Assembly: GCA_030613345.1 (NCBI GenBank)
Contig: JAUWMD010000096.1
Coordinates: 1 to 8,779, forward strand
Length of the DNA stretch: 8,779 bases
Source of the DNA: Candidatus Krumholzibacteriota bacterium
GTDB lineage: Bacteria; Krumholzibacteriota; Krumholzibacteriia; Krumholzibacteriales; Krumholzibacteriaceae
Direction: 5' to 3'
Position 1 is the stretch's first letter; every line of letters starts with the position of its first letter. Below, piece by piece: positions 1 through 6,065 of the stretch. Under the pieces are notes generated by a model. The model did no database searches. It saw nothing but the letters and a program-made list of their open reading frames with translations, and was not told the origin of the DNA. Position numbers and translations under genes: made by a program.

Positions 1-2
1 CG

Positions 3-1457
3 ACGAAGCGTAACGGCCGGGACTGGGACCTCTACGTATCTACCATCGAGAAGCCGGAGGAGGCGAAGCCGGTCATCGAAGAGGGTGGTGTCTGGTTCCC
101 GATGGACTGGTCTCCCGACGATTCGAAGCTCCTCGTAGGCCGCTACGTATCGGCCAACGAGTCTTACGGCTACGTCCTCGACATGGCCACCGGCGGGCTG
201 GAGCAGATGAACCCTTCCGAGAAGAAGATCGCCTACGGCGGCTCGATATGGTCGGCGGACGGCCGTGGAGTCTTCTTTTCGTCCGACGAGGATACGGAGT
301 TCCAGCACCTCAGGTACTACGATCTCGAAAAGAACAAGCAGAAGATCCTCACCGAAAAGATACAGTGGAACGTTCAGGGGATGTCGATAAGCCACGACCG
401 CGGCACCCTCGCCTTCACCACGAACGAGGATGGTATAACCAGGCTCTACCTGATGGAAACGAAGGGAATGCGGTACGAGCCGGTCGAGGGTTTCCCGGTA
501 GGGAGCATCGGCGGGCTGGCGTTCAGCCCCGATGACACCGAACTGGCGCTGACGATCAGCACCCCCAGCTCGACGGGCGATGTCTATGTCCTCGACCTCG
601 CCGACAGGTCTATCGAGCGCTGGACTTACAGCGAGATCGGCGGGCTGGACAGCGAATCGTTCGCCAAACCGACGCTCTTCCACTACGAGACCTTCGATGA
701 GGTCGATGGAAAGCAGCGCGAGATCCCCGCGTTCATATACAGGCCGACGGAGGGCGAGGGTCCGTACCCGGTACTGATAAATATCCACGGAGGCCCCGAG
801 GGCCAGTACACTCCGTATTTCTCCGCCGGTGCGCAGTACATGATCAACGATCTCGGCATCGCCGTGATCGCTCCCAACGTCCGTGGTTCATCCGGCTACG
901 GCAAGAGCTACCTCAAGCTCGACAACTGGGAGAAGAGGGAGGACTCGGTCTGGGACATCGGCGCGCTGATCGACTGGATAGAGAAGCAGCCCGACCTCGA
1001 CAAGTCACGCATATGCGTATACGGCGGTTCGTACGGCGGGTACATGGTCTACGCCTCTATGATCCACTACAACGACAGACTGAGGTGCGGGATCGACGTG
1101 GTCGGTATCAGCAACTTTGTTACCTTTCTCGAGAACACGAAGGAATACCGCCGCGACCTGAGAAGGGTCGAGTACGGCGACGAACGCGATCCCGCGATGC
1201 GCGCGCATCTCGAGAAGATCTCGCCGACAACGAACGCTCACAAGATCACCAAGCCGATGTTCATCATCCAGGGTTACAACGACCCGAGGGTTCCCGCCAG
1301 CGAAGCGGAGCAGATGCTCGCAGCGATAAGGAAGAACGGGGGCGAAGCGTGGTACCTGCTCGCGATGGATGAGGGTCATGGATTCAGGAAGAAGAGCAAC
1401 AGCGATTACATGATGCAATCGATGATGCTCTTTCTCGAGAAATACCTGCTCGAGTAG
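3..1457 (+). CDS. S9 family peptidase (prolyl oligopeptidase / acylaminoacyl-peptidase type), 5' partial
   Basis: Serine peptidase of the alpha/beta-hydrolase S9 family, which cleaves short peptides. The frame is open to the left edge, so the ATG at 102 is probably internal; 484 residues are visible, while full members are usually 600-700. The N-terminal half carries several beta-propeller (PD40/TolB-like) blade signatures: WSPDDSKLL, WSADGRGVFF, ISHDRGTLAF and AFSPDDTELAL. The C-terminal half is a Peptidase_S9 domain: HGGPEGQ oxyanion-region motif near nt 786, NVRGSSGYG, nucleophile elbow GGSYGGY with Ser at 1029-1031, catalytic Asp in NDPRVP at 1281-1283, and His in EGHGF at 1377-1379. The triad is complete, so the enzyme should be active. 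A signal peptide cannot be judged because the N terminus is missing. It is separated from the metabolic block by 219 bases with a hairpin and a promoter, so it is probably a separate transcription unit. Whether it is dipeptidyl-peptidase-like or acylaminoacyl-peptidase-like is not resolved. Confidence 0.93.
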   Translation, partial: TKRNGRDWDLYVSTIEKPEEAKPVIEEGGVWFPMDWSPDDSKLLVGRYVSANESYGYVLDMATGGLEQMNPSEKKIAYGGSIWSADGRGVFFSSDEDTEFQHLRYYDLEKNKQKILTEKIQWNVQGMSISHDRGTLAFTTNEDGITRLYLMETKGMRYEPVEGFPVGSIGGLAFSPDDTELALTISTPSSTGDVYVLDLADRSIERWTYSEIGGLDSESFAKPTLFHYETFDEVDGKQREIPAFIYRPTEGEGPYPVLINIHGGPEGQYTPYFSAGAQYMINDLGIAVIAPNVRGSSGYGKSYLKLDNWEKREDSVWDIGALIDWIEKQPDLDKSRICVYGGSYGGYMVYASMIHYNDRLRCGIDVVGISNFVTFLENTKEYRRDLRRVEYGDERDPAMRAHLEKISPTTNAHKITKPMFIIQGYNDPRVPASEAEQMLAAIRKNGGEAWYLLAMDEGHGFRKKSNSDYMMQSMMLFLEKYLLE

Positions 1458-1493
1458 GGTCTCGGGAGAGATCGGCGGATAACGGGAACAAAT

Positions 1494-1519
1494 GGGGCCG
1501 ACCCGGCGGGGCCGGCCCC
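1494..1519 (+). terminator. GC-rich hairpin after the peptidase gene, probable transcription end
   Basis: Arms 1494-1504 and 1509-1519 pair at ten of eleven positions (one A/C mismatch at 1501/1512) around a four-base loop (GGCG). It lies 37 bases after the peptidase stop codon and ahead of the next promoter, which is where a terminator is expected. It is not followed by a T-tract (the next bases are GTAAATTATT), so intrinsic termination would be inefficient. It could instead be an mRNA 3'-end stabiliser. Confidence 0.5.
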
Positions 1520-1562
1520 GTAAATTATTCCAAAAAAAAGCGTTTAAAGGCTCAGAAAGGGC

Positions 1563-1591
1563 TTGATACTAATTTTACTATCTCTTATATT
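1563..1591 (+). promoter_or_regulatory. Putative sigma70-type promoter for korDABC
   Basis: A TTGATA -35 box (1563-1568) and a TATATT -10 box (1586-1591) are separated by exactly 17 bases; each matches the consensus at five of six positions. They lie in an AT-rich island (about 1521-1660) that contrasts sharply with the GC-rich coding sequence on both sides. Transcription would start near 1598, giving a leader of roughly 80 bases before korD. The alternative -10 TATTAT (1588-1593) gives a poorer 19-base spacer. Confidence 0.6.
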
Positions 1592-1620
1592 ATAAACCGC
1601 TCTGCGGGAATGTGGCCGTA

Positions 1621-1645
1621 GCAATAATGTAAATCGTTGTATTGC
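1621..1645 (+). repeat. Inverted repeat in the korD leader
   Basis: GCAATA (1621-1626) is the perfect reverse complement of TATTGC (1640-1645), with 13 bases between them, downstream of the proposed start of transcription and about 30 bases before korD. It could be an operator half-site pair or a weak leader hairpin. A six-base inverted repeat may also occur by chance, and no known regulator site is recognised. Confidence 0.25.
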
Positions 1646-1676
1646 AAGGTGATAGCCGGTACCGGAGAGGTTGCAG

Positions 1677-1886
1677 ATGGCCGGGGAACAGTCGGCTTCA
1701 AAGAAGCCGGCGGTCATCACGGTGAACACCAACTGGTGTAAGGGCTGCGAGATCTGCGTCGCGTTCTGTCCCAAGGACTGTCTTGAGATGGAAGGCGGCA
1801 AGTGCAGGGTAGCCAGGCCTGATGACTGCATAAAGTGCATGCTCTGCGAGCTGCGCTGCCCGGATTTCGCGATAACGGTAGAATGA
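1677..1886 (+). CDS. korD: 2-oxoglutarate:ferredoxin oxidoreductase delta subunit (2x[4Fe-4S] ferredoxin)
   Basis: Small ferredoxin subunit of 69 residues that carries electrons between the catalytic subunits and free ferredoxin. Two complete [4Fe-4S] motifs are visible: C21-x2-C24-x2-C27-x3-C31-P and C51-x2-C54-x2-C57-x3-C61-P. Two further cysteines (C35, C43) lie between the motifs. The ATG at 1677 is chosen because GGAGAGG (1664-1670) sits six bases before it. A TTG at 1671 is in frame but abuts the ribosome binding site and is unlikely. The gene opens a korD-korA-korB-korC order, as in oorDABC of Helicobacter and Campylobacter and in archaeal kor operons. Substrate cannot be read from this subunit; valine- or pyruvate-type oxidoreductases have similar delta subunits, and 2-oxoglutarate is preferred because isocitrate dehydrogenase and aconitase genes lie downstream. 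Confidence 0.9.
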   Translation: MAGEQSASKKPAVITVNTNWCKGCEICVAFCPKDCLEMEGGKCRVARPDDCIKCMLCELRCPDFAITVE

Positions 1887-1918
1887 GGATCCCTTTTCCG
1901 GGGGGCCTCGTTTTTTTT
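1885..1918 (+). terminator. Intrinsic terminator/attenuator between korD and korA
   Basis: Arms 1885-1893 and 1901-1909 pair with one A/G mismatch (1889/1905) and one T-G wobble (1890/1904) around a seven-base loop (1894-1900). One base later an uninterrupted run of eight T (1911-1918) follows. This is the textbook layout of a rho-independent terminator on the + strand. The 5' arm begins inside the korD stop codon (TGA 1884-1886), so the hairpin overlaps the gene end. It lies within an evident operon, so some read-through must occur to express korABC, unless an undetected promoter lies in 1919-1963. Confidence 0.75.
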
Positions 1919-1935
1919 ATGTGCCGGCGAACCGA

Positions 1936-1956
1936 GCGGAGCGGCCGAGGCTCCGC
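1936..1956 (+). promoter_or_regulatory. Leader hairpin just upstream of the korA ribosome binding site
   Basis: GCGGAGC (1936-1942) and GCTCCGC (1950-1956) form a perfect seven-pair stem with a seven-base loop, ending eight bases before the korA ribosome binding site. Part of its loop and 3' arm (CGAGGC, 1946-1951) is also complementary to the 3' arm of the preceding terminator (GCCTCG, 1905-1910), so an alternative fold is possible. A regulatory role is inference; it could also simply be a processing or stabilising hairpin that protects the korABC message. Confidence 0.4.
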
Positions 1957-1963
1957 ATATGCC

Positions 1964-1974
1964 AGGGGGAGAGG
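1964..1974 (+). promoter_or_regulatory. Ribosome binding site that fixes the TTG start of korA
   Basis: The purine run AGGGGGAGAGG lies four bases before the TTG at 1979. The only nearby ATG codons in frame (2009 and 2012) lack a properly spaced Shine-Dalgarno sequence and would remove residues before the conserved MQGNQACAEG region. This supports the TTG start. Confidence 0.6.
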
Positions 1975-1978
1975 CGTC

Positions 1979-3124
1979 TTGAGCAATGACCGTCCCGGCA
2001 AGGTCAGGATGATGCAGGGTAACCAGGCCTGTGCCGAGGGAGCGATAGCCGCCGGCTGCCGTTTCTTCGCCGGTTATCCCATCACACCCTCGTCGGAGAT
2101 AGCAGAAAATCTTTCTGTGATGCTTCCGCGGCTCGGCGGAAAATTCATCCAGATGGAGGACGAGATGGCCGCTATGGGCGCCATAATCGGAGCCGCCCTT
2201 ACCGGCCAGAAATCGTTGACGGCTACTTCCGGTCCCGGATTCAGCCTCAAGCAGGAAACCAAAGGCTATGCCAGCATGGCCGAGGTGCCTTGCGTCATCG
2301 TCAACGTGATGCGCGGCGGACCCAGCACCGGCATGCCGACCCTGCCGGCGCAGATGGACGTGCAGCAGGCCAGGTGGGGGGCACACGGCGACCGCGGAGT
2401 GATCGCCCTGACGGCCAAGTCGGCGCAGGAGACATACGAGCAGACGATACGTGCCTTCAACCTCGCAGAGAGATACATGACCCCGGTGATCCTGCTTATC
2501 GATGAGATCACGGGACATACCACCGAGAAGGTCATCATCCCCGATGCATCAGATATAGAGATCGTGCACAGGAAAAAGCCCGACAAGGATCCTGAGAACT
2601 ACCTTCCGTACAGATTCACAGACGATTGCATACCCACTCTGGCGCCGTTCGGCACGGGGTACAGGTACAACGTCACGGGTCTCTGCCACAACGAGACGGG
2701 CTTCCCGACGAACGACTCGAACGAAATCCAGTGCCTGATCGAGAGGCTTACCAGGAAAATAGAGATTTACGAGGACGACATCATAAGGAACAACGAATTG
2801 ATGCTCGAGGACGCAGAGATCGGCGTCTTCGCGTACGGCTCGGTCGCCAGGACGGCACAGGCGGCGGTCCGCATCTGCAGGGAGGAAGGGATAAAGGCGG
2901 GGCTCCTCGAGCCGACTGTCCTCTGGCCCTTCCCGACAAAGGCAGTTCTCGCAATGGCGCAGAAGGTCAGGGCGATCGTCGTTCCCGAGCTCAACCTCGG
3001 GCAGATGGCCAGGGAGGTATCCCTCGCCTCGCAGTGCAGCGTCCCGGTCCACAAGCTCGGAAGGGTGGACGGGAGCCCGATACCGCCGCAGCAGCTCGTA
3101 GAGAAGATCAGGGAGGTGGTCTAG
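1979..3124 (+). CDS. korA: 2-oxoglutarate:ferredoxin oxidoreductase alpha subunit
   Basis: Alpha subunit of the thiamine-diphosphate (TPP) enzyme that interconverts 2-oxoglutarate plus CoA with succinyl-CoA, CO2 and reduced ferredoxin in the cytoplasm. From the TTG start it has 381 residues, normal for KorA. The N-terminal POR_N-type domain shows GYPITPSSE (residues 32-40, with the conserved Thr36), QMEDE (58-62), TSGPGFSL (83-90) and RGGPSTGMPT (112-121). The C-terminal domain, from about residue 282, holds AYGSVARTA and VVPELNLGQM, typical of the PFOR domain II. The frame stays open back to a GTG at 1835, but that stretch overlaps korD and crosses the terminator, so it is not coding. The stop codon directly abuts korB. 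Close relatives act on other 2-oxoacids; assignment to 2-oxoglutarate rests on subunit order and the neighbouring citric acid cycle genes. Confidence 0.92.
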   Translation: MSNDRPGKVRMMQGNQACAEGAIAAGCRFFAGYPITPSSEIAENLSVMLPRLGGKFIQMEDEMAAMGAIIGAALTGQKSLTATSGPGFSLKQETKGYASMAEVPCVIVNVMRGGPSTGMPTLPAQMDVQQARWGAHGDRGVIALTAKSAQETYEQTIRAFNLAERYMTPVILLIDEITGHTTEKVIIPDASDIEIVHRKKPDKDPENYLPYRFTDDCIPTLAPFGTGYRYNVTGLCHNETGFPTNDSNEIQCLIERLTRKIEIYEDDIIRNNELMLEDAEIGVFAYGSVARTAQAAVRICREEGIKAGLLEPTVLWPFPTKAVLAMAQKVRAIVVPELNLGQMAREVSLASQCSVPVHKLGRVDGSPIPPQQLVEKIREVV

Positions 3125-3940
3125 ATGTTCGATTACCTCCAGTATGTCAGGCAGGAGAATTTCCCCCACATCTGGTGCGCGGGATGCGGCGACGGCATAG
3201 TGCTCAAGGCGCTCATCCGCACGATGGATAAGCTCGGTCTTTCCCAGGACGAGACGGTGATGGTATCGGGCATCGGCTGCTCGAGCCGTACGCCCGGATA
3301 CGTCGACATAAACACGCTTCACACGACTCACGGACGCGCCATAGCATTTGCCACGGGAGTGAAGATAGCGAATCCCGATCTCAATGTGATCGTGGTGACA
3401 GGTGACGGCGACGCGACGGCGATAGGCGGCAACCACTTCATCCACGCCGCTAGACGCAACATCGACCTCACCGTACTCCTCTATAACAACTATATCTACG
3501 GGATGACGGGTGGTCAGTGCTCGCCGACGACCCCGAGGGGAGCCAACGCTTCGACGGCGCAGCACGGCAACCTCGAGCCTGCGTTCAACATCAGCGGACT
3601 GGCCATCGCGGCCGGGGCCTCCTTCGTTGCCAGGGGCGATGCCTACCACGTTAAAAAACTCGAGACCCTGATCGGGAAGGCGCTGCAGAAGAAGGGATTC
3701 TCGCTCGTCGAGGTCGTCTCTCCGTGCCCGACGGCGTTCGGCCGGAGAAACAAGATGGCCAGCCCGGTGAAGATGATGGAGCAGCTGCGCGACACGGTCG
3801 TCTCGGTCGAAAAGTGGGAGAAGATGACCGGCGAGGAGCGCAAGGGCAGGTTCAGGACCGGTATCCTCAGGGATATTGAGAAACCGGAATTCACCGCCGA
3901 GTACGCAAAGCTCATCGAGAAGATGAGACCGGAGGAATGA
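3125..3940 (+). CDS. korB: 2-oxoglutarate:ferredoxin oxidoreductase beta subunit (TPP-binding)
   Basis: Beta subunit, 271 residues, which binds thiamine diphosphate and the proximal iron-sulfur cluster. The TPP signature is GDGDATAIGG (from residue 93) followed by NNYIYGMTGGQ (121-131). Cysteines C18 and C21 (WCAGCGDG), C52 (GIGCSSR) and C201 (SPCPT) match the four cluster ligands known for beta subunits of this family. GGGAGGT at 3111-3117 sits seven bases before the ATG, inside the end of korA, and the ATG directly follows the korA stop codon, so translation is probably coupled. There is no large C-terminal extension, as expected for the four-subunit form. All catalytic features appear intact. 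Substrate is inferred from context, as for korA. Confidence 0.94.
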   Translation: MFDYLQYVRQENFPHIWCAGCGDGIVLKALIRTMDKLGLSQDETVMVSGIGCSSRTPGYVDINTLHTTHGRAIAFATGVKIANPDLNVIVVTGDGDATAIGGNHFIHAARRNIDLTVLLYNNYIYGMTGGQCSPTTPRGANASTAQHGNLEPAFNISGLAIAAGASFVARGDAYHVKKLETLIGKALQKKGFSLVEVVSPCPTAFGRRNKMASPVKMMEQLRDTVVSVEKWEKMTGEERKGRFRTGILRDIEKPEFTAEYAKLIEKMRPEE

Positions 3941-4488
3941 TGGACAGATACGACGTCAGGCTCAGCGGTTCGGGCGGACAGGGACTGATCCTCGCGGGGA
4001 AGATCCTCGCCGAGGCGGCAGCGATATACGACGGGCACAACGCCGTCCAGACGCAGAGCTACGGCCCCGAGGCGAGGGGAGGGGCGAGCAAGGCAGAGGT
4101 TGTCATAAAGGACGGGGAGATCGATTATCCCAAGGCGATGGATCTCGACCTGCTCCTGTCACTCACCCAGGAATCGTGCACGAAGTACAGCGGCGACCTC
4201 AAGGAAGACGGTATCATGATCGTCGACAGCGAGATGGTCAAGGATCCTCCGGGGGGGAGCTTCAAGCTCTACTCGGCGCCGATTACGAGCATTGCCGCTG
4301 ATAAAATAGGCAAGGTGGTCGTGACCAATATCGTCGCCCTCGGTATCCTCTCGAAGATAGCGGGAGTGGTCACCGAGGAGTCAATGAGGAAGGCGATCCT
4401 CGCGCGCGTCCCGAAGGGAACAGAGGAAATCAATATGAAGGCCTTCGATGAGGGGTGGAAGACTGGGGAAGAGCTGCTCGCGGAGTAG
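3940..4488 (+). CDS. korC: 2-oxoglutarate:ferredoxin oxidoreductase gamma subunit
   Basis: Gamma subunit of 182 residues, a single POR domain (the family that closes over the CoA-binding side in 2-oxoacid oxidoreductases). Hallmarks are the N-terminal GSGGQGLILAG (residues 10-20) and QTQSYGPEARGGASKAEV (37-54). GGAGG at 3931-3935 serves the start. Two adjacent ATG codons exist, at 3937 and 3940; the second is chosen because it leaves four bases to the Shine-Dalgarno rather than one. It overlaps the korB stop codon (TGATG), pointing to coupled translation. It closes the korDABC unit; 128 non-coding bases follow before the malic enzyme gene. Confidence 0.92.
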   Translation: MDRYDVRLSGSGGQGLILAGKILAEAAAIYDGHNAVQTQSYGPEARGGASKAEVVIKDGEIDYPKAMDLDLLLSLTQESCTKYSGDLKEDGIMIVDSEMVKDPPGGSFKLYSAPITSIAADKIGKVVVTNIVALGILSKIAGVVTEESMRKAILARVPKGTEEINMKAFDEGWKTGEELLAE

Positions 4489-4505
4489 GGAGCCAAACCG
4501 GTCGT

Positions 4506-4532
4506 CGGTGCGGGAAGAGACGGTCCGTGCCG
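4506..4532 (+). other. Weak hairpin in the korC to malic enzyme gap
   Basis: Arms 4506-4513 and 4525-4532 pair along eight positions, two of them G-T wobbles, with an 11-base loop and no T-tract. It lies 18 bases after the korC stop codon. It may be a weak terminator or processing site, but pairing of this quality can occur by chance in GC-rich DNA. The rest of the 4489-4616 gap holds no gene that I can see. Confidence 0.25.
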
Positions 4533-4580
4533 GGCGCCGGTCGAACATAAACGTCAGGGTCAGGCGCGCAGGGCGCGTAT

Positions 4581-4586
4581 TATAAC
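4581..4586 (+). promoter_or_regulatory. Possible -10 element ahead of the malic enzyme gene
   Basis: TATAAC, five of six matches to the -10 consensus, is the only AT-rich spot in the gap (TATTATAAC, 4578-4586) and lies 30 bases before the ATG at 4617. No convincing -35 box is found about 17 bases upstream (GGTCAG). A malic enzyme promoter is therefore possible but poorly supported. A strong Shine-Dalgarno, GGGGAGGT, is at 4602-4609. Confidence 0.3.
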
Positions 4587-4616
4587 ACACGGGGTAACCC
4601 CGGGGAGGTCGGTCAG

Positions 4617-5960
4617 ATGTCAGAGAAGATGACCAAGGAAGAACTGCTCGCGAAGGCGAGGCAGCCCGGTATCGATGCGATGAAGCTGCATCCCTTCTAC
4701 AAGGGCAAGTTCAGCGTCATGCCGAAGTGCTGCATCAGGAATATCGACGATTTCGCGATATGGTACACCCCCGGTGTGGCCAAGCCGTGTCTCGACATCG
4801 CCGAGAATCCCGAGACGGTATTCGAGCATACGAACAAGGCGAACATGATAGCTGTAATCTCGGACGGAACCCGCGTGCTCGGCCTGGGCGACATCGGCCC
4901 CGAGGCGGCCATGCCCGTGATGGAGGGCAAGGCGCTCCTGTTCAAGTATCTCGGCGGCGGCGACGCCGTTCCGATCTGCCTCGATACGAAGGATCCAGAC
5001 AAGTTCATCGAGATGGTAAAGCTGTTGCAGCCCTCGTTCGGCGGCTTCAACCTCGAGGACATATCGCAGCCGAAGTGTTTCCGTGTTCTCGATACGCTGA
5101 GGAAAGAGTGCCGCATCCCGGTCTGGCACGATGACCAGCAGGGCACCGCTGCCGTGACCCTGGCCGGCCTGATCAACGCCGTCAAGATCGTCGGCAAGAA
5201 GCTTGAAGAGGTCAAGATCGCCTTGCTCGGCGCCGGAGCGGCAAACATCTGCATATCGCGGATGATCATCCTCGCCGGAGTCGATCCGAAGAACATCGTC
5301 ATGATCGACAGCAAGGGCATCCTCCACGAGAGCCGCGAGGCCGACCTGAAGGAATCGTACAAGGAGAAATGGGAGATGACCCAGATCACGAACGGTGAGG
5401 GTCTCTCCGGCGGACCAGAGGTTGCCATCAAGGGCGCCGACGTCCTGATCGCACTCTCGAAGCAGGGCCCCGATACGGTCAAGAAGGAATGGATCGCGTC
5501 GATGGCCGATGACTCGATCGTCTTCGTATGCGCCAACCCGATCCCCGAGATCTATCCCTGGGAGGCGAAGGAGGCCGGAGCGAGGATCGTCGCCACCGGC
5601 AGGAGCGATTTTCCCAATCAGGTCAACAACTCGCTCGGATTCCCCGGCATCTTCCGCGGCACCCTCGACGTGATGGCGAAGACTATCACCGACGAGATGT
5701 GCGTCGCCGCAGCAGTCGAGCTTGCGAAGACTGCCGAGGACAACGGGATGCACGAGGACTATCTCGTGCCGACCATGGACGAGTGGGCGGTCTTCCCGCG
5801 CGAGGCCGCCGCTGTCGGGCGCAAGGCTATCGAGCAGGGCGTCGCGAGGCTCGATCTCTCGTACGACGAGTTGTACAAGATGGCCGAGGAGAAGATCAAG
5901 CTCGCCAGGGGCGCCTTCGATTCGCTCCAGGACAACGGGTTCATCAAGCTGCCCGAGTAG
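4617..5960 (+). CDS. Malic enzyme (NAD(P)-dependent, short form)
   Basis: Oxidatively decarboxylates malate to pyruvate and CO2 with reduction of NAD(P), in the cytoplasm. The 447 residues fit the short bacterial form; there is no phosphotransacetylase-like extension as in E. coli MaeB. Residues visible: WYTPGVAKP with catalytic-type Tyr50, SDGTRVLGLGDIGP (82-95), MEGKALL with Lys105, metal-binding region NLEDI (145-149) and WHDDQQGTA (170-178, with Asp172/Asp173), then the Rossmann glycine motif GAGAAN (205-210), and near the end ANPIPEI, ATGRSDFPNQVNN and FPGIFRGTLDV. GGGGAGGT seven bases before the ATG fixes the start. Cofactor preference is not readable with confidence. It follows korDABC by 128 bases and precedes the isocitrate dehydrogenase, so it may be co-transcribed with either; physiologically it links the dicarboxylate part of the cycle to pyruvate. 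Confidence 0.93.
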   Translation: MSEKMTKEELLAKARQPGIDAMKLHPFYKGKFSVMPKCCIRNIDDFAIWYTPGVAKPCLDIAENPETVFEHTNKANMIAVISDGTRVLGLGDIGPEAAMPVMEGKALLFKYLGGGDAVPICLDTKDPDKFIEMVKLLQPSFGGFNLEDISQPKCFRVLDTLRKECRIPVWHDDQQGTAAVTLAGLINAVKIVGKKLEEVKIALLGAGAANICISRMIILAGVDPKNIVMIDSKGILHESREADLKESYKEKWEMTQITNGEGLSGGPEVAIKGADVLIALSKQGPDTVKKEWIASMADDSIVFVCANPIPEIYPWEAKEAGARIVATGRSDFPNQVNNSLGFPGIFRGTLDVMAKTITDEMCVAAAVELAKTAEDNGMHEDYLVPTMDEWAVFPREAAAVGRKAIEQGVARLDLSYDELYKMAEEKIKLARGAFDSLQDNGFIKLPE

Positions 5961-6012
5961 TGGATCGGGCAGCTGGAAAAGCCTTGAATGATACAGGCGA
6001 ATAAATGAAATG

Positions 6013-6044
6013 GAGGCTGCCAGGCCGCAAGGCCCGGCGGCCTC
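6013..6044 (+). terminator. Long GCAA-capped hairpin between malic enzyme and isocitrate dehydrogenase genes
   Basis: Arms 6013-6026 and 6031-6044 form 14 opposed positions with one T-G wobble (6018/6039) and one A/C mismatch (6022/6035), closed by a GCAA tetraloop (6027-6030), a GNRA-type cap that is especially stable in RNA. There is no T-tract; TATCACC and the next ribosome binding site (AAGGAGG, 6054-6060) follow at once. It may therefore act as an intercistronic stabiliser or processing element, or as a weak terminator. The rest of the 5961-6065 gap shows nothing else. Confidence 0.55.
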
Positions 6045-6065
6045 TATCACCAGAAGGAGGAGAGA

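Noticed and set aside
102..104. ATG at 102 as the true start of the peptidase
   Set aside because: The same frame is open to the left edge and encodes residues that continue the beta-propeller pattern; the family needs a much longer N-terminal region.
1532..1539. Run of eight A read as a minus-strand terminator T-tract
   Set aside because: On the minus strand the T run would precede, not follow, the GC-rich hairpin at 1494-1519, and no minus-strand gene exists to be terminated.
1671..1676. TTG at 1671 as the korD start
   Set aside because: It directly abuts the Shine-Dalgarno GGAGAGG; the ATG at 1677 has proper six-base spacing.
1835..1978. Extension of korA upstream to a GTG at 1835
   Set aside because: It would overlap korD, translate through the terminator hairpin and T-run, and add about 48 residues not expected in KorA. 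The ribosome binding site at 1964-1974 supports TTG at 1979.
2549..3649. Minus-strand open frame of 366 codons opposite korA and korB
   Set aside because: It spans the junction of two well-supported genes on the other strand and shows no motif; it is a by-product of GC-rich codon use.
4591..4601. GGGGTAACCCC as a hairpin before the malic enzyme
   Set aside because: Four pairs with a three-base loop next to the ribosome binding site is too short to support as a functional element.
4620..6050. Long open frame of 476 codons on the minus strand opposite the malic enzyme
   Set aside because: It lies antisense to a gene with clear, complete family motifs, and its translation is arginine/leucine/aspartate-rich without recognisable domains. 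GC-rich codons commonly leave the opposite strand open.
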